Positions 45,403 through 58,430 of a stretch of DNA of 64,000 bases are shown here, piece by piece. Origin of the DNA: Hanleya hanleyi (lineage: Eukaryota; Mollusca; Polyplacophora; Lepidopleurida; Hanleyidae); contig JAVTVY010037342.1 of assembly GCA_036873755.1 (NCBI GenBank), positions 103,207 to 167,206 on the forward strand, written 5' to 3'. A program made the translations under genes and the position numbers. Positions within the stretch are counted from its first letter, which is position 1. Every line of letters begins with the position of its first letter. The notes under the pieces were generated by a model that saw only the letters and a list, made by a program, of their open reading frames with translations, did not search any database and had not been told where the DNA came from.

Positions 45403-46921
45403 AATAACATATACACATTGTGAATGATGGTCCCTCCTATCGGAAAGCACTGGAACACTGTCTATAACATTCCAAGGATAGGGATGCATACCTTTGTATC
45501 AGCTGATCCAACCTGGTCACTTGGGGTAGATTTGCGGTGTATCGAAAGATCACTGAAGCATATGTCGCTTATTCAGAGGTACTAGCTTGTGGTTTTTAGG
45601 TTTATCGCCGGACTACCCTGGTGTCCAAGTCATCAGCTGGTCTTTCCAGTAGCGAGTACCGTATCAGTATCGTAGTTATTCTTTTGGAACATATTCTCCA
45701 GTGATTAGTTCATTTTTTTTGGCTCAGTCATGAATTTCAGACTCTATCATTTTCTAGATTTGTCATGCCGGATCAGTTTATTTTAGGAACCGTGAAAGCA
45801 TGTTTCGATTGGTGGACGGGGGAGGGGAGAACTTTAGGTGAGAATCCAGGGGTCGCCTAGGCCCCCGCAAGCTCTGGGGCTCTAGACGGCTGGACATGTG
45901 TTCTGGCCTATTTTCGAAGAATGAAATCACAGTTTATCACTCAGTTATCGCTGGTATTTTGGGTTCTTTTTATGTGGAGGTACCCTGATTTTTTCTGAAT
46001 ATCTAGAGGTGAAAATGCGCTTTCTGACGAATTTTGACGGCATATTCCTGATTTTTGAGAACTGTAATTATTAGACTGAAGTATGAAAGTAGAAAGGGTT
46101 TTGAAGTGGAACTTATACTTCCCTGCTATATGATCTCTCCTGGAATATATCCTAGTGGGTCCGGGAGTTTCTGCCTCTGGAATTCTTATTGTGAATCTAT
46201 ATGTAAACCGGTGCTTTCTGTTGTGAGATCCGGAACTCAGTCCCGATTCACATGCTTTGGACTGCATGAGCCTGTCTATTTTTCAAAACTAGATATAACA
46301 CGGTTCAGGTTCTAGCTTCACACTTCACGTTTTATTTTCAAAACCTCATAAGACTTACACCTTTACGTCCCTCCTCGTGAAAGTTTGAATTTGCGGATGC
46401 AGAATGCTGCGGTCTGGAGCATTCGGATATAGTATGATTTTCACATTTGTCATCCTCTAAGGAAATCCATAAAAACTACACAATGATTTTTCTTCTGCAC
46501 AAATCATTGGGGGGAGGGGGCACTGTTCCGTCGTCCGTGAAGGTTGCTTTCTGACGTCACTGGAAGGTACAGAATTAAAGGTGCTATTTCTCTTGTAACA
46601 CCAGCATAGGCAAGCACACTCCTCGTTAAATGCAGGACTGGACATTGGTCAACAACTTTCCGATCAGTCTGTCTTTGCCATGTCCGAGAATGAACATACA
46701 AATAATACTTGTATAAAACAGGCAACGATTTAAGAAATATAATTGAAGGAGGATCTAATGCATATTGCATTGTCAGTCTTTTGTACAGGATATTACCTTT
46801 TCTATAAACGTGCAAAAACATGCTACCAAGCTGAGAACCTTAGGCCTACATATGAACAAAAATATGGTAAGATTTGGGCGGGGGAGGGGGGACTTATTCT
46901 TTCGGTTTGGCGTTTCGGAAC
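45403..46921. other. No gene seen
   Basis: Opposing short frames only. A poly-G/poly-A patch lies near 46510. This is the downstream flank of the Tctex gene, but no clear AATAAA on the minus strand was found close to its stop. Confidence 0.5.
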
Positions 46922-47452
46922 TCACTCTTTGTAGATCCCATATACAAAAGCTACAGCAAACAGAGTCTCGTTGATATAGGTGGCGCTGACGTATCCATCA
47001 GTATCCGGGTCCCACAGACCTCGACTTGCAATCACCAGGCCTTGTTCGTTAGCTTGACCAATAACTAGCTTACATAATATCTTGTATCGTGGGAAAAGGA
47101 ATTGTTTCACCCTGTCCTTTATAACATCAGTTATATATAGTGTCAACTGACGACAGGCTGAATGTTTATACTCGACATTTTCGAGCTCTTCATCCAGAAC
47201 ATCCTGTATAATGCGACGCACAGAGATTGGATCAAATTTCTTCGTCGGTTTAACTAAAGCATAGCTATCGTCGTTGTCCTCTTCGCCAGGCTGTAACTTC
47301 GCCCGAAGTTTCCCTATCTGGCACATGGCGGATAGCGCTATACTTGTGGATGAGAGTGTAAGTCTACGATTCCATTTCCTCACAGTTACCCCGGTGTCTT
47401 CCGGATATAAGGGCTTGGCAGTTTCCGTCGAAGCTGCATTTAGAATCGTCAT
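46922..47452 (-). CDS. Tctex1-domain dynein light chain family protein
   Basis: A 176-residue product if translation starts at 47452. That ATG lies 15 bases inside a good acceptor (attcatttccag), whereas the longer frame upstream looks like intron. The N-terminal ~70 residues are variable and polar. The Tctex1 domain spans about residues 72-176: DPISVRRIIQDVLDEEL, CRQLTLYITDVIKDRVKQF, FPRYK (120-124), KLVIGQ, IASRGLWDPDTDGYVSATY (142-160) and LFAVAFVYGIYKE at the end, all family hallmarks. Members are dynein-associated light chains of cytoplasmic dynein or ciliary complexes. The exact subfamily (DYNLT4/5-like) is unsure. Upstream 5' UTR exon(s) were not located. Confidence 0.9.
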   Translation of the reverse strand: MTILNAASTETAKPLYPEDTGVTVRKWNRRLTLSSTSIALSAMCQIGKLRAKLQPGEEDNDDSYALVKPTKKFDPISVRRIIQDVLDEELENVEYKHSACRQLTLYITDVIKDRVKQFLFPRYKILCKLVIGQANEQGLVIASRGLWDPDTDGYVSATYINETLFAVAFVYGIYKE

Positions 47453-48630
47453 GGTTTTCACAGTTTTCTGGAAATGAATAAAAATATATAACCTATATAT
47501 TTCTGTCATAGCAATATATTGACATGCGATAATCTTATGATAATCCTTTCTCACAGGCAGCGGATATGCGTCCTCTTGTGAGGTTGTCATCGTTTCAGTG
47601 TGGGAAGAAGTACGGTACATAAACATGTGGGCTGTCACATATTGTTCCAAAACAAAGAAGTTCCATTTCAATTATATTCAGGCACCTAAGTCACTATCAA
47701 TCTTCGTCCATTCGAACGGTGATACAAATAAAGAGATGTAGATGTACTGTCGAACTAGTTGTTCACGGCTGACCCTCTGTGGTTTCGTTTTTGATGAGAG
47801 CGAGTAAGGTCATGTCTAACCATTTTTTAAAAATGTCATTTTTTAAAGATGGTCCGATAATCTATTTCGTGACCAATATCATATCCCAAAATAATCCTCA
47901 TATCATTCTGGATGCAAATAGAATACCTCTTTATACGAAACTGTGTTAATCAACGACTGTAATGACAAAAAAAGCTCTTTGAGGCACTGTCAGCAGAAGT
48001 CAATAGACAAAACAAAAAAAACAGTTGAAAAGCAATCTTTGTGGTGAACTTGAAAGCTATTGCCCGTTACACGCTTCTTTCGAATGGCAGAATCCGTCAA
48101 CATAGCCGACTAAGGTTCAGCATGTGCTATATCAACCCCTTACCTTAAATTTGGAGGACAGCTGGCCTTTTGTCACTTTGCTGTTCTGTTTTGCATGTTT
48201 TTCGGCCATTCTGTGCAAACACTAATTTTCCTTTTGGTAATCAACCTTCGACAGTTTCACAAGAATCGGGGCGAAACATCCAACTCAGTACCACCGCGAC
48301 TTCTATGTAGGTTGATCCATGGACTCGCATCAATTATAGTCAAACAGTCACATTGGTACAGAGCACACTTTCTGAAGGATTTTGAAAGGTGTTATATAAT
48401 ATTATCGATTGTACGTTAATTAACCTTGCAAAACGAATAGATGTTCAACTTACCATTAACATAATTGCCGTATCTTTCAATCCATATCCACTGAGTGGGC
48501 GACTATAACAAATTCACTATACAGTGAGCCCCTATACCGATAGTCTGAAACAAATTCTTGTAGATATTCTGATTCAGGGTTGAAGAACCGAAACCCAACT
48601 CGACCCCATTATATTTGATAGAGGAAATTC
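47453..48630. other. 5' flank of the Tctex gene, no other gene seen
   Basis: Probable intron and upstream sequence. No promoter motif stood out. Confidence 0.4.
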
Positions 48631-49320
48631 GTTTGAAAAACTAGTCATCGTCATAACCCTTTTGTCTGCGTTGGTGGATAAATGACGATGTCATCATAGT
48701 TTTACTTAACGGGAGTATGTCATTATGTAAGTTCTTGAAGAATAGACGATAGAATAAATAGTGTTCTTCAAATACGGACCAGAGAACGCCATTGTGTCAC
48801 GTTCTTGAAAGTCAGGTCAGACAATTTTAGGCTAGACAATGTCATCGTACACTGTACTATGAGCAGGCCAGATTATGCCATTCTAACGTGTCTTCGAAGG
48901 GCAGATAAATCACTTTCGGAGGACAGGCCTTGAAGAACAGACCTCGATGATGGAATAGCGCCATTGTTCCGTGTTCCGATTCTTGAAGGGTAGGGAAGAC
49001 AATATCATTGTATGCTTTTTTTCGAATGACAAACTGGACAACATAGTTGTTTTCTATTATTGAAAGACGGGGATTACAACACTATTATATACCGCTGTTG
49101 AAGGATAGATGAGGCAATGCCATTGTTTCTTTTTTTCTGGAAGGACGGACAAGACAATATGTTGTTGAAGGACAGACGAGACATTTGTTCGTAAAGGATC
49201 GACAGGACAATATTTTTACAACCGAATGAAAATTTTATTCCCCAAATCCCCCTTCTATGTTTTTGGAGGTACACATCAATACACTTAGAATATTGACCTG
49301 CCATTACTGACAATATACGA
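48631..49320. repeat. Diffuse ~50-bp repeat (gaaggacagacgagacaatg)
   Basis: Loose copies of 'ttgaaggacagacgagacaa' plus 'tgccattgt' recur every ~45-60 bases here and again at 53050-53680. The compact 38-bp array at 53930-54150 is a homogenised version of the same motif. Confidence 0.75.
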
Positions 49321-49640
49321 CAAGCTTCGTAGAAACTATTAATGACACAATTGTCGCAATGATGACAATTGTGTGATTAGCAGTTGTCTACGTTGTGACA
49401 ATAGCAGGCGACTCTGTCAATAAAAAAAGTGGTAGCGAGCATGTTGAAGCTTATTGTCACAACTAGGAACCAGTTTGAGACAAAAATATATCACATTTGA
49501 TGTGTGAATAATCTTTGATATACTTGCAATAGCAACCACTAATGACACAATTGTCGTAATTGCATCATCATTGTTTGACTCTGCGTGCAGTGTCGCCAGC
49601 TAGTCACGATTGCGACAATAGCGGTTGACTCTGCATGCCA
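49321..49640. repeat. Palindromic ACACAATTGTC repeat
   Basis: 49345-49355 and 49364-49374 are perfect 11-bp inverted arms. A second degenerate copy (tgacacaattgtcgtaattg) lies at about 49534-49620 with 'gcggttgactctgc' shared downstream. Confidence 0.7.
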
Positions 49641-51063
49641 CACTATGGTATAGCTCATGTGACGACTGTTTAACTTAGACCGTCGATGTTCAATATCAAT
49701 CACTTAGCAGTTTCTCAAAGGCTCTCATACATTCACGGGACAAGTAATTATTGACATGTTATTATTACGCGTTCACAGATAGCAGAGCAGTGTTTCGCTT
49801 GCTAACAAACATAAATACTATTGTGTAACATTACATGCTGAGAATTATCGATACAGTAGATTAATATAGTCTTCTGAAAGGCAATGACCGACGGATTGTT
49901 TTGAAGAAATAGCCAACACGTCAGTTCTTCCAATGTTTAATTTTGGCCTGATAAAGTAACTTTTAAGCTTGTCAAATCAATATGACAGCAATAAAGTTGA
50001 ACTGTGAAGTTTGACATCAGTAAGCAAAGCGGTTGGCTGCAACATGATTCCGAATCTATTTTTAAGGCTTAATAATAAAGGTACCCATCTCGAAATAGGA
50101 AGTTAACCGACAAACATACGAAATATACCTGCAAGTAAGTAGGAGCGATCAGTGATGTTGGAAACACATTGGATGATGCTCTTTTCTAGGGCTGCATGCG
50201 TACTCATGGACAATCAACATTTATTTGACCTATTGTTATGCCGGACCAAAGACAATACCATTTTTGCCAAATTAACAATATAATTGATCAATATTTTTTT
50301 CCCAAGATTATTGATAAAATAAACTGTACAGTGTTCAGCCAACCTTATTATCATCTTTCGCCAATTAGACCTACTATTATCATATGCCAAGATTCGTACA
50401 CAAGCTAAATCCAATATGTATCTCAACCAAGATTCGATTCAGTCTTTGTGACCCTGACATCCAGCTAGCCAAGCACTGCTCACACGGACCCTAATTCCAG
50501 ATGGGACGGAATAGCTACATTTGATAATTTTCAGATTTTACATTCACAGCGCCAAAAGTGATTTACACCGCATCTGTGGGCATATCTGGCTATCAAGATA
50601 TATCAAGAGTTAAGTTTATTTATAGATTGTCTGTCCATGTTTTTATTCATCTACTTTGAAGCTTGCCAACAATCAATACTTAGCTCCGCATAATTGTTTT
50701 TTTTTGACAGCGTTCATAAAACACAAGCCCCAAAGTAGACGACTACTTAAAATGGACCGACTTGAGATAGCAGTGTTACCCACAGTGAGTGAATGGTCCC
50801 TGAGTCACCTGTGTATCCACCATTGAGTCATTTGGCTTTCAGAATAAGGGGGAGTGGTTGACACAATGCATATTTTCTACAGCGATTCTCGACGAACAGT
50901 GACTAAAATAATTCACTCATAAGATTTCCAAAAGTAATTGCGGGTTTTCCGATATAAACCTCAGACAATAGCCTGAATTTGCGCAGCAAGGCGTGATCCG
51001 AAAGTTCATTTTCGTTTCTACCTACTGGTGCATGTGTGAAAGTTTGCCAGTTACTTGTCGACT
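49641..51063. other. No gene seen
   Basis: AT-rich gene-free DNA without clear repeats. Short frames only. Confidence 0.5.
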
Positions 51064-51160
51064 GGAGGTGGTTCTCTCCGGGCACTCCAGCTTCCGCCAC
51101 CGTTCAAACTGGCTGTCATCATATGATTGAAATAACCTCGAGTGCGACATTAAAGCAAAT
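51064..51160 (+). repeat. SINE 3' body and tail
   Basis: 'ggtggttctctccgggcact', 'gactgtcatcat..gattga' type phrases and GTGCGACATTAAAGC match the family whose tRNA-like head is at 30410-30565. Confidence 0.65.
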
Positions 51161-52762
51161 CCCCCCTCGTTTCTACCTATGCTGCATGGAGACATGTTTT
51201 TGATCAGAGATACCGGGTATAAATATGGTAAATATACTCAAATATCCCAATTCTTTGAAGAAAGGACCAACATACAGGCTAGTTAGAGATACTAGAGAGT
51301 ACAATAGAGGAGTTTTCTTCCGATGTTCAGCCTTGGTGGCATTTGTGGAGGCCCTGGTGGCATATATGATGTGCAAGCCTTGGTGGCATGTTATGAAGGA
51401 CTCGGTGGCGTATTTTGTTGTTAGCCAGGTGGCTGAGAGACTGTCTACGTGTCGAAGCGCCAACGGGCAATTTCTAAGCTGTTTACAGCATTAAGATTTA
51501 GCTTCTTCGTAACCTTATAAAACCTATATAGGGATTAAGATGATAGGGAGATCGCGTGCCCTTTCTATACTACTCATCGCGCATGCGCAGTCGACCCATT
51601 CTACTGTAGAGTGCAAGCCTGGCCCATGGAATCCCCAGGTCTCTCGCCCCACCCTATCCCGCGCCGCCACACCTATTCGACCCGCTGTGCAGTGAGTAAA
51701 GCGGAGGAGGAGGAGTAGGACACGCGACGGATTATACTAGGTAGATTGCTTCACGATGAAGCACTGGAAGAAACGAAAATAAAATACTCATATATTCACC
51801 AGCGAATTAAAGATTGGCAATGTACGAATGACTTCAGATTATCGCTCTATCCACCGCCCTCCCACTTCAACGGACATTTTTTAAAATATATATAGTTTTG
51901 CTCTATCAAATGTTTATTGCTATTGTTTGAATGTCGTAAGAATCCTCCAGAACCATGCGATTTTCAATGTATCTATAAATAACCATCTTCTACGATTTTA
52001 ATCTTCCCTTCTTCCAGATCCAAGTTATAAATTGTGTGGCTTGATTTCTAAAGGAAAATGTAGAAGAGTTCTTATTTATTCTCCATTTCGCGTGTGTCTT
52101 GCAGGTAGCTGATTTCGTGAATATCAGTTGAATCTAACTAAACTGAATTCTTAGTATTTTAAATTCTGAGGGCGTCCACTCCAGGTTGCACCCCCTCTCC
52201 CCTCACAAACACTCACACACCACGCATGATCAATAGCTTTACTCCTGTATATATTTATTGGACGCCCAGCCATGCTAGCCGCTGAGTCAACGTTATCTAT
52301 AAAGTGCAATCGTTCGCAGAGGTGATATTTTCGTATCTGAATTTATCTTTAAATTTTGTCTCATCATTATGACACGAAAAGGTATCTTTATCATACATTT
52401 AATATAGTTGGAAATGTTTGCGAAGTCCGCGCAAATGTATGTATGTATAGTTCATGTACCATTAAATCAAGTCTTTTGGCCACACTTGCTCTTCAGTTGA
52501 GATACCTTCTCAAACATTTGCTAATTAAATTTATGGTAAATATTACCATTGGTGATCCAATTTTTTAGCATTCGTCGTCCTATCTGATTTGGACATACAT
52601 TATACCTTGCTGTTGTGTTAATACTTCTTCACCTTATTTCATTCATTTATCGACCTCAAGTTTATGGTAACCTAAATATATTAAATTTCATCCTTGGCGA
52701 TTTGCTAGTTTCGTGCTTTACACAACAGCTTTTAACATCATCTGCGTCGTGACATCCTACAA
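51161..52762. other. No gene; short GC-rich NRF1-like patch
   Basis: 51570-51730 is GC-rich with GCGCATGCGCAG at about 51582-51593 and several CpGs, resembling a small promoter, though no gene start was recognised beside it. The rest is AT-rich. Confidence 0.4.
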
Positions 52763-52828
52763 CAGCGGTGGTTCCAGTGCCAGACAGCGGTGGTTCCAGT
52801 GCCAGACAGCGGTGGTTCCAGTGCCAGC
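52763..52828. repeat. 22-bp tandem repeat, three copies
   Basis: Three adjoining copies of 'cagcggtggttccagtgcca' plus GA. Confidence 0.9.
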
Positions 52829-53220
52829 TGCAGTATGTACATACATTGCCGGACAAATAATTATCGATCAATCGACATTTGGTGTTTATACAGAGCAAAG
52901 TATAGTTTCGCTCCCTAATGACAGATTATAAATATTGTTGTATAACATTACCATGATTACATACTGGAAATTATCGACAAACCGATCAGAATTGTGGGAG
53001 CCATTGAGCAAACTATTCAGGATTTGTCATTGTATGGGAAGGGAAAATGAAGCTACGGCAAAATCTATTCTGTTATTGAAGGACAGGCGGGACGATTTCA
53101 CAAGTATCCCGTTCCTAGTGAATGGATACAGCAATGTCATTATATCCATTTATTCAAGGACATACGAGGCACTAGCGTTGTATCCTGTTTTCTTAAATAC
53201 CACATCATCATGTTTTTGAG

Positions 53221-53312
53221 CATCTTCGCTAGCCAAGTTGACTACATCGCAACGCTCTACGCGTCCGACGTAGCAGAGCTTTGTGATGTAGTCGACTTGG
53301 CTAGAGAAGATG
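53221..53312. repeat. 28-bp inverted repeat hairpin
   Basis: 53221-53248 (catcttcgctagccaagttg...) and 53285-53312 are inverted with two mismatches. The 36-base loop is CpG-rich (ctacgcgtccgacgtag) and itself palindromic. Confidence 0.9.
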
Positions 53313-53929
53313 GTTTTTGAATGGCAGACGAGACAATTCCAACGTATTCTTTTCTTGGAGGACATGCGATGCAAATGCCATTTGTCTGAATGACAGAAGT
53401 GACATTGCTGTAGTACATCCCGTGTTCAAAGATTCTTTTCTCTAATAATAAAGGAGGCAATGGTATGATGCCCTGTATACTATTCTCGTAGGACAGACGA
53501 GACAAAGTTTTTGTACCTTTGCCTCGAAGGACAGACGAGGCTATACTACCCTATCCCGTTCTGTTAAAGACAGGGAGAACAATGCCAGTGACAGACGAGG
53601 TGATGTTACTTTTTCTGTTCTTGAAAGACAGACCGGACAATGCCTTTGTAAATACTTTTCAAGGAACCGTCCGAGACTGTGTGCCTCCGTCATCTCAACA
53701 ATGGTGCTGTGGGTGGGTGGGTGGTTCGGGGGTGGGGTGGCGATGCTATAGGGAGGGGGTGAGGAGAGACCGACATCGTGCCATGTGACAGTTGTCCTTG
53801 ATACTGTATAGGGGGCGGTGACTGTATGGGATCAGATGTGGGAGACTGGTAATATGCCAGTTTCTTAAAAATACAGAGGATAGATGTTCTCTTTATCCTG
53901 TTCTTAAAGGACAGGCTATACACTACCAT

Positions 53930-54160
53930 TGTATCGTGTCTTTGAAGGACAGGTTAAACACTACCATTGTATCGTGTCTCTGAGGGACAGGTTAAACACT
54001 ACCATTGTATCGTATCTTTGAAGGACAGGCTAAACACTACCATTGTATCGTTACTTTGAAGGACAGGCTAAACACTATCATTGCATCGTGTCTTTGAAGG
54101 ACAGGTTAAAAACTACCATTGTATCGTGTCTTTGAAGGACAGGCTAAACACCGTAGTTTA
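53930..54160 (+). repeat. 38-bp minisatellite, six copies
   Basis: Copies of 'ttgaaggacaggctaaacac' plus 'taccattgtatcgtgtc' start about every 38 bases. Confidence 0.9.
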
Positions 54161-56241
54161 GATGGGCAGACGATATAATGTCATTGTGGGCTGTTTTTGT
54201 TTGGATGAACAGGTCGATGCAGCATTCGAAACTTGGAACCGGAAGTCCATGGATTTTCGATACATCTCCAGCTGTGGTACTCCGAAAAATCCGGATATAC
54301 GGAGTAATATTCTGGGAAACCGCAAGCATAATCTCTAGTCCAAGTAGCGTCCTGTACCGTCTAACCGTTGAATCGTGAAGGCCCGCTTTTAGGTTAGACG
54401 TATTTCACTTCGGACCAGCTAGTGTATCTGGACACTACTAATAGGAAATTCAACCTGTTTTGAAAAATTCTGATGCTCCTCCATAGGCGTATGAAATAAA
54501 CGTGACCTACTCCCTGAAAGAGCAGACAGGACAATGCCATTGTACTATGGTCTTTAAGACAGGCGAGACTTTGTTTATGTATCCGATGAGACAAGATACA
54601 GTCGAGGCAATGTTATCCTGCAGTGTTTCCTCCTTTATCGAAGCATATTTTGCCATCTTTGTTGAGGTTGTCACGGAATATCAGGGTTGATTGTACTGTC
54701 ACATTATTTCACGGTTCATATAACCATGCACTGCCTAATTCGAGATTACAGCAATGCCGGAAAATAACCCAAGTAGAACCCAAAATCGTACAATAAACAT
54801 TATTTCCAGGTGGATGAATGGTGTGCTACGATAGTTGTTGTGCCAGATATTGCCAGGATGATCTGTTTCTGACCATTTCTATGAACAGTTCTTCAAAACG
54901 GCGGCACGTAATTTCGCTATGAAACTGGGAGTTTTGAAAGGACGGATAGAATGTGTTGCTATCTCTAGATCCAAAGTGGTAGAAAAAAGAGACGAGTGCT
55001 GGATGAATAGGACAGTACCGCATTATTATTGCATGATGGATCAAGGGTACATACTGTCGTCATCAGTGAGACATTGCTACCACGTTCATTTCCTAGCTCC
55101 CCACTTCCAGGATAGGTGCCAGAATGTTTCAGTTAAGCGGTGCATTTATATCGTTCACAAGCTATATGTTCAACGTATAACTGGAAAATTAAATTCGCAG
55201 AGCCATATGCAGTAGGCCTCTCATATTTTCGTACAAAATCATCGCTCAAACAGTCAGAACAGAAAGTTGACAGAGATGCATTCTCTGTGTTCTAAACGAG
55301 CCGGAATGTCGTTAAGACTTCACGTAGCTGTCTAATAGTATGCATTTTTAATACTGTTGATTTGCCTAAATCGCTGCATACTGTTTTAGCCGCGTCTGCT
55401 TCGCAAGTAATTTTCCCCCACAATCTCATGGAAATAACAGATACCTTTTTGAATATTGGAAATGATGAATGATGTTCTTGAAACCTGGAAGATATCTCAT
55501 GATACGTTGTGTAGTTCCTATACAAATCGAATTCACGAACTGATTTCTGGGATTATTCTGTAGCATCCAATCGCATTATCGCTGTTGCAAGTGGATCGAC
55601 TGCCATTATAATGGATCAGTAGACTGGACTCTCAACATTCTCCATTACAGCGCATAGCACTTACCTGTAACTGTCTAATCGACATCGAACTAAGGACTAG
55701 TTTGTTAGTTGGACTGGTCTTATTCTGAAATTGTGATGTGACACAAAAAGACGCTTGTAGGCGGAAATGTTGTTCGTGCACAAATAGGCCTAATGATACA
55801 TGCACTATCAGAATATTTAACTAACCCGACAATAAAGACCAGCCACGTGCTTTTATAAGTCCAGGTCAGGGCATATAGTTCATGTTACAGGACGTTAATT
55901 TCACTAGCAAAGGAATGAATTGTGATACAGGACCTGACACTATTATTCAGAGGGTTTGCATGCAGTCCTAGTCAAGGTTGCGAACAAGTTCATACTGATC
56001 TGCAGAATCACTTTAGTTTCTGGACGTTCGATATAAACCTTTCATTTGAACTGGAAATTAAAATTTTCGTTCATAATCGTTTATGAAACTTGAATTTGAA
56101 TTCACAATTCAGATTTAAAATTTGAATACAAAATTCTAATTTAAAACTTAATTTAAACTCTCTGAAACATTTCGTCCACCAGGTAGGCTGGAAGTAGTAG
56201 GGTAAGCGTAAATCGACGTAACTTTCCCCCGGATGTAAAAA
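54161..56241. other. No gene seen; left flank of the Polinton
   Basis: Gene-free, AT-rich towards 56040-56160. Composition and repeat style change near 56165-56240, where the element probably begins, but its right end is outside the window so the exact border cannot be fixed. Confidence 0.45.
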
Positions 56242-56256
56242 TGACGTCACTTCCGG
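56242..56256 (+). promoter_or_regulatory. CRE-ETS composite site
   Basis: TGACGTCACTTCCGG joins a perfect CRE palindrome to an ETS core, a combination known from strong animal promoters. It lies at the left edge of the Polinton control region. Confidence 0.55.
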
Positions 56257-56329
56257 TTGGTGTGAATGGAGCGTGACCTTTGGACATGTCTAGACTTGTC
56301 TGTGTCTGTCATGTACTGGGGTTTTTCCC

Positions 56330-56520
56330 CACAATGGCGGCCAATGGCGGTCACCTTCGGGTCTTTCCGGTCAACGTATCCGCCATTTTCCCACAATGGC
56401 GGCCAATGGCGGTGACCTTCGGGTCTTTCCGGTCAACGTATCCGCCATTTTCCCACAATGGCGGCCAATGGCGGTGACTTTCGTGTCTTTCCGGTCAACG
56501 TATCCGCCATTTTCCATTGG
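56330..56520 (+). repeat. 62-bp tandem repeat rich in ATGGCGGC
   Basis: Three copies of 'acaatggcggccaatggcgg' plus 'tcaccttcgggtctttccgg' plus 'tcaacgtatccgccatttt'. Each has two forward GGCGG and one inverted CCGCCAT, giving strong self-pairing and YY1-like cores. Confidence 0.85.
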
Positions 56521-58054
56521 CCGAAGGGTATGAAAATAGCCGTTTTGGAGCTAGGGGAGCCCCTAATGGTCCAATGGGGTCGAGTGAGGTATCAATGTGA
56601 AGCATTCATGAAGGGGCATCTAATGGACTGGGTGTGGGGTTGAAATATCGGCCTTCTGCGCATGCGCGGTGGCCCAAGGGTATGCAAACAGCCGTGTTGG
56701 AGCTAGGGGAGCCCCTAATGGTCCAATGGGGTCGAGTGAGGTATCAAAGTGAAGCCTAGGTGAAGGGGTATCTAATGGGCTGGGTGGGTGCATGTAAAAA
56801 TTTTCCTGAAAAAATACGGAAAACGGACTTTATCGAAAAACCTGGGAAAATGCCTATATGGGGTATGGGGGGTATATAGGTCGCCGGGCTTAACGGGGCT
56901 CGCCTATCAATAGAGTTATCTCCCCTAGTTCCAGGGTGGGTGTATGTAAAATTTTTCCTGAAAAAATACGGAATACGGACTTTATTCTAAATTACGGGAA
57001 ATGCCTATATGGGGTATGGGAGGTATAGGATCAATGTTTGTACCCCTGGGAAACCTACTTCTCGACATTTGCGGTATGGGTTGTGGGGTCGCGTTTTCTT
57101 AGTCTCGTCATTTAGAACATGACAGGAAGTGTCCCGGCACGAATCGGTGAAATTTTTGAAAAAAGTCACCGAGCCCCATATAGTTCCATACTGGGGTATA
57201 GGATCAATGTTTGTGCCCCTGGGAAACGTACTTCTATACATTTGCGGTAGGGTTGTGGGATCTCGTTTTACTCGTCTCGTCATTTAGAACACGATAGGAA
57301 GTGTTGCGGAGCGAATCGGTGAAATTTTTGAAAAAAGTCACCGAGGCCTGGGTAGGCCCATAGGCCTATACTGCATGGCTATGGGTGTATAGGCCCATAC
57401 GGGGTGGACATGTTGGAGTCTAGGTGAGTCCCTAATGGTCCAATGGGGTCGAGTGAGGTCTTATTTTGAAGCTCTCGTGGAGGAGCACTTGACTACACTA
57501 ATGGTTCGTCCGTGTGCAATAGTCTGCGCATGCGCAGCCTGGCCCGTAGTATAGAAAACAGGCATTTTGGGTGCTATGTAGGGGTGTGTTTGGGATAGAG
57601 ATGGGCTATTCACGGTTCGAATGGGTCATGTGAGGTGTCAAAGTGAAGCTTGTGTGGGGTAGAGTCAGAATGGTGTGTTTTTGAATGCATGTCGCGTTAA
57701 TCTGCGCATGCGCAGTTGGTTGTAGTAAGCAAAGTGGCCATTTTCGGGCAGTACATGAAGGTATTTGGGGTCGAGATGGGCTATTCACGGTTCGAATGCG
57801 TCCTGGAAGGTGTCATCTTGTAGTTCTCGGGGTGTACATTCCGATTTAAGGGATGTCCGCGTCATCTGTGACGTCATCGGTGACGTCATCGGTACGAGTA
57901 GTAGCGAAAGTGGCCATTTTCGGGCAGTACATGAAGGTATTTGGGGTCGAGATGGGAGTAGTATACAAAGAGTAAATGGAGTTAACAGCGCTTCACTGCG
58001 CATGCGCAGAACCTGTTGTGACGTCAGAATTGGTTTTGTGCGCATGCGTGTGGT
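56521..58054 (+). promoter_or_regulatory. Repeat-built control region with NRF1-like and CRE sites
   Basis: Diverged ~130-200 bp repeats ('ccaatggggtcgagtgaggt', 'tttttgaaaaaagtcaccga', 'ggccattttcgggcagtaca'). NRF1-type TGCGCATGCGC sites lie at 56657-56667, 57525-57536, 57703-57714, 57997-58008 and 58039-58050. CRE palindromes TGACGTCA lie at 57869-57876, 57881-57888 and 58019-58026. No gene lies inside. An inverted relative is at 34800-35235. Confidence 0.7.
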
Positions 58055-58417
58055 GCTGTGGTGGGTGGTGGATGGGTGCAAGATGGCGGCACATGTGGTG
58101 GGTGGTGGATGGGTGCAAGATGGCGGTGGTGGGTGGTGGATGGGTGCAAGATGGCGGCACATGTGGTGGGTGGTGGATGGGTGCAAGATGGCGGCACATG
58201 TGGTGGGTGGTGGATGGGTGCAAGATGGCGGCACATGTGGTGGGTGGTGGATGGGTGCAAGATGGCGGCACATGTGGTGGGTGGTGGATGGGTGCAAGAT
58301 GGCGGCACATGTGGTGGGTGGTGGATGGGTGCAAGATGGCGGCACATGTGGTGGGTGGTGGATGGGTGCAAGATGGCGGCACATGTGGTGGGTGGTGGAT
58401 GGGTGCAAGATGGCGGA
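58055..58417 (+). repeat. 37-bp array with ten CAAGATGGCGG cores
   Basis: Ten copies of 'ggtgggtggtggatgggtgc' plus AAGATGGCGG-CACATGT. The second copy lacks the last 7 bases. Eight copies carry the full AAGATGGCGGC, the consensus of the zinc-finger factor YY1. The array ends about 14 bases before the TATA box of the polymerase gene. The long frames on both strands here are artefacts of the repeat. Confidence 0.95.
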
Positions 58418-58430
58418 TTGTAGAAAAACG

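Noticed and set aside
46055..46315. 86-codon plus-strand frame opposite another on the minus strand
   Set aside because: Two mirror frames of similar length, no motif and no splice or promoter context.
47453..47671. Longer N terminus for the Tctex protein
   Set aside because: The segment follows intron-like AT-rich sequence and ends at a good splice acceptor. The family-like protein needs only the ATG at 47452.
53930..54160. CRISPR-like regular spacing
   Set aside because: A 38-bp head-to-tail minisatellite without spacers, in a eukaryotic genome.
58055..58417. CRISPR array
   Set aside because: Direct repeats have no unique spacers and the sequence is animal. It is a minisatellite.
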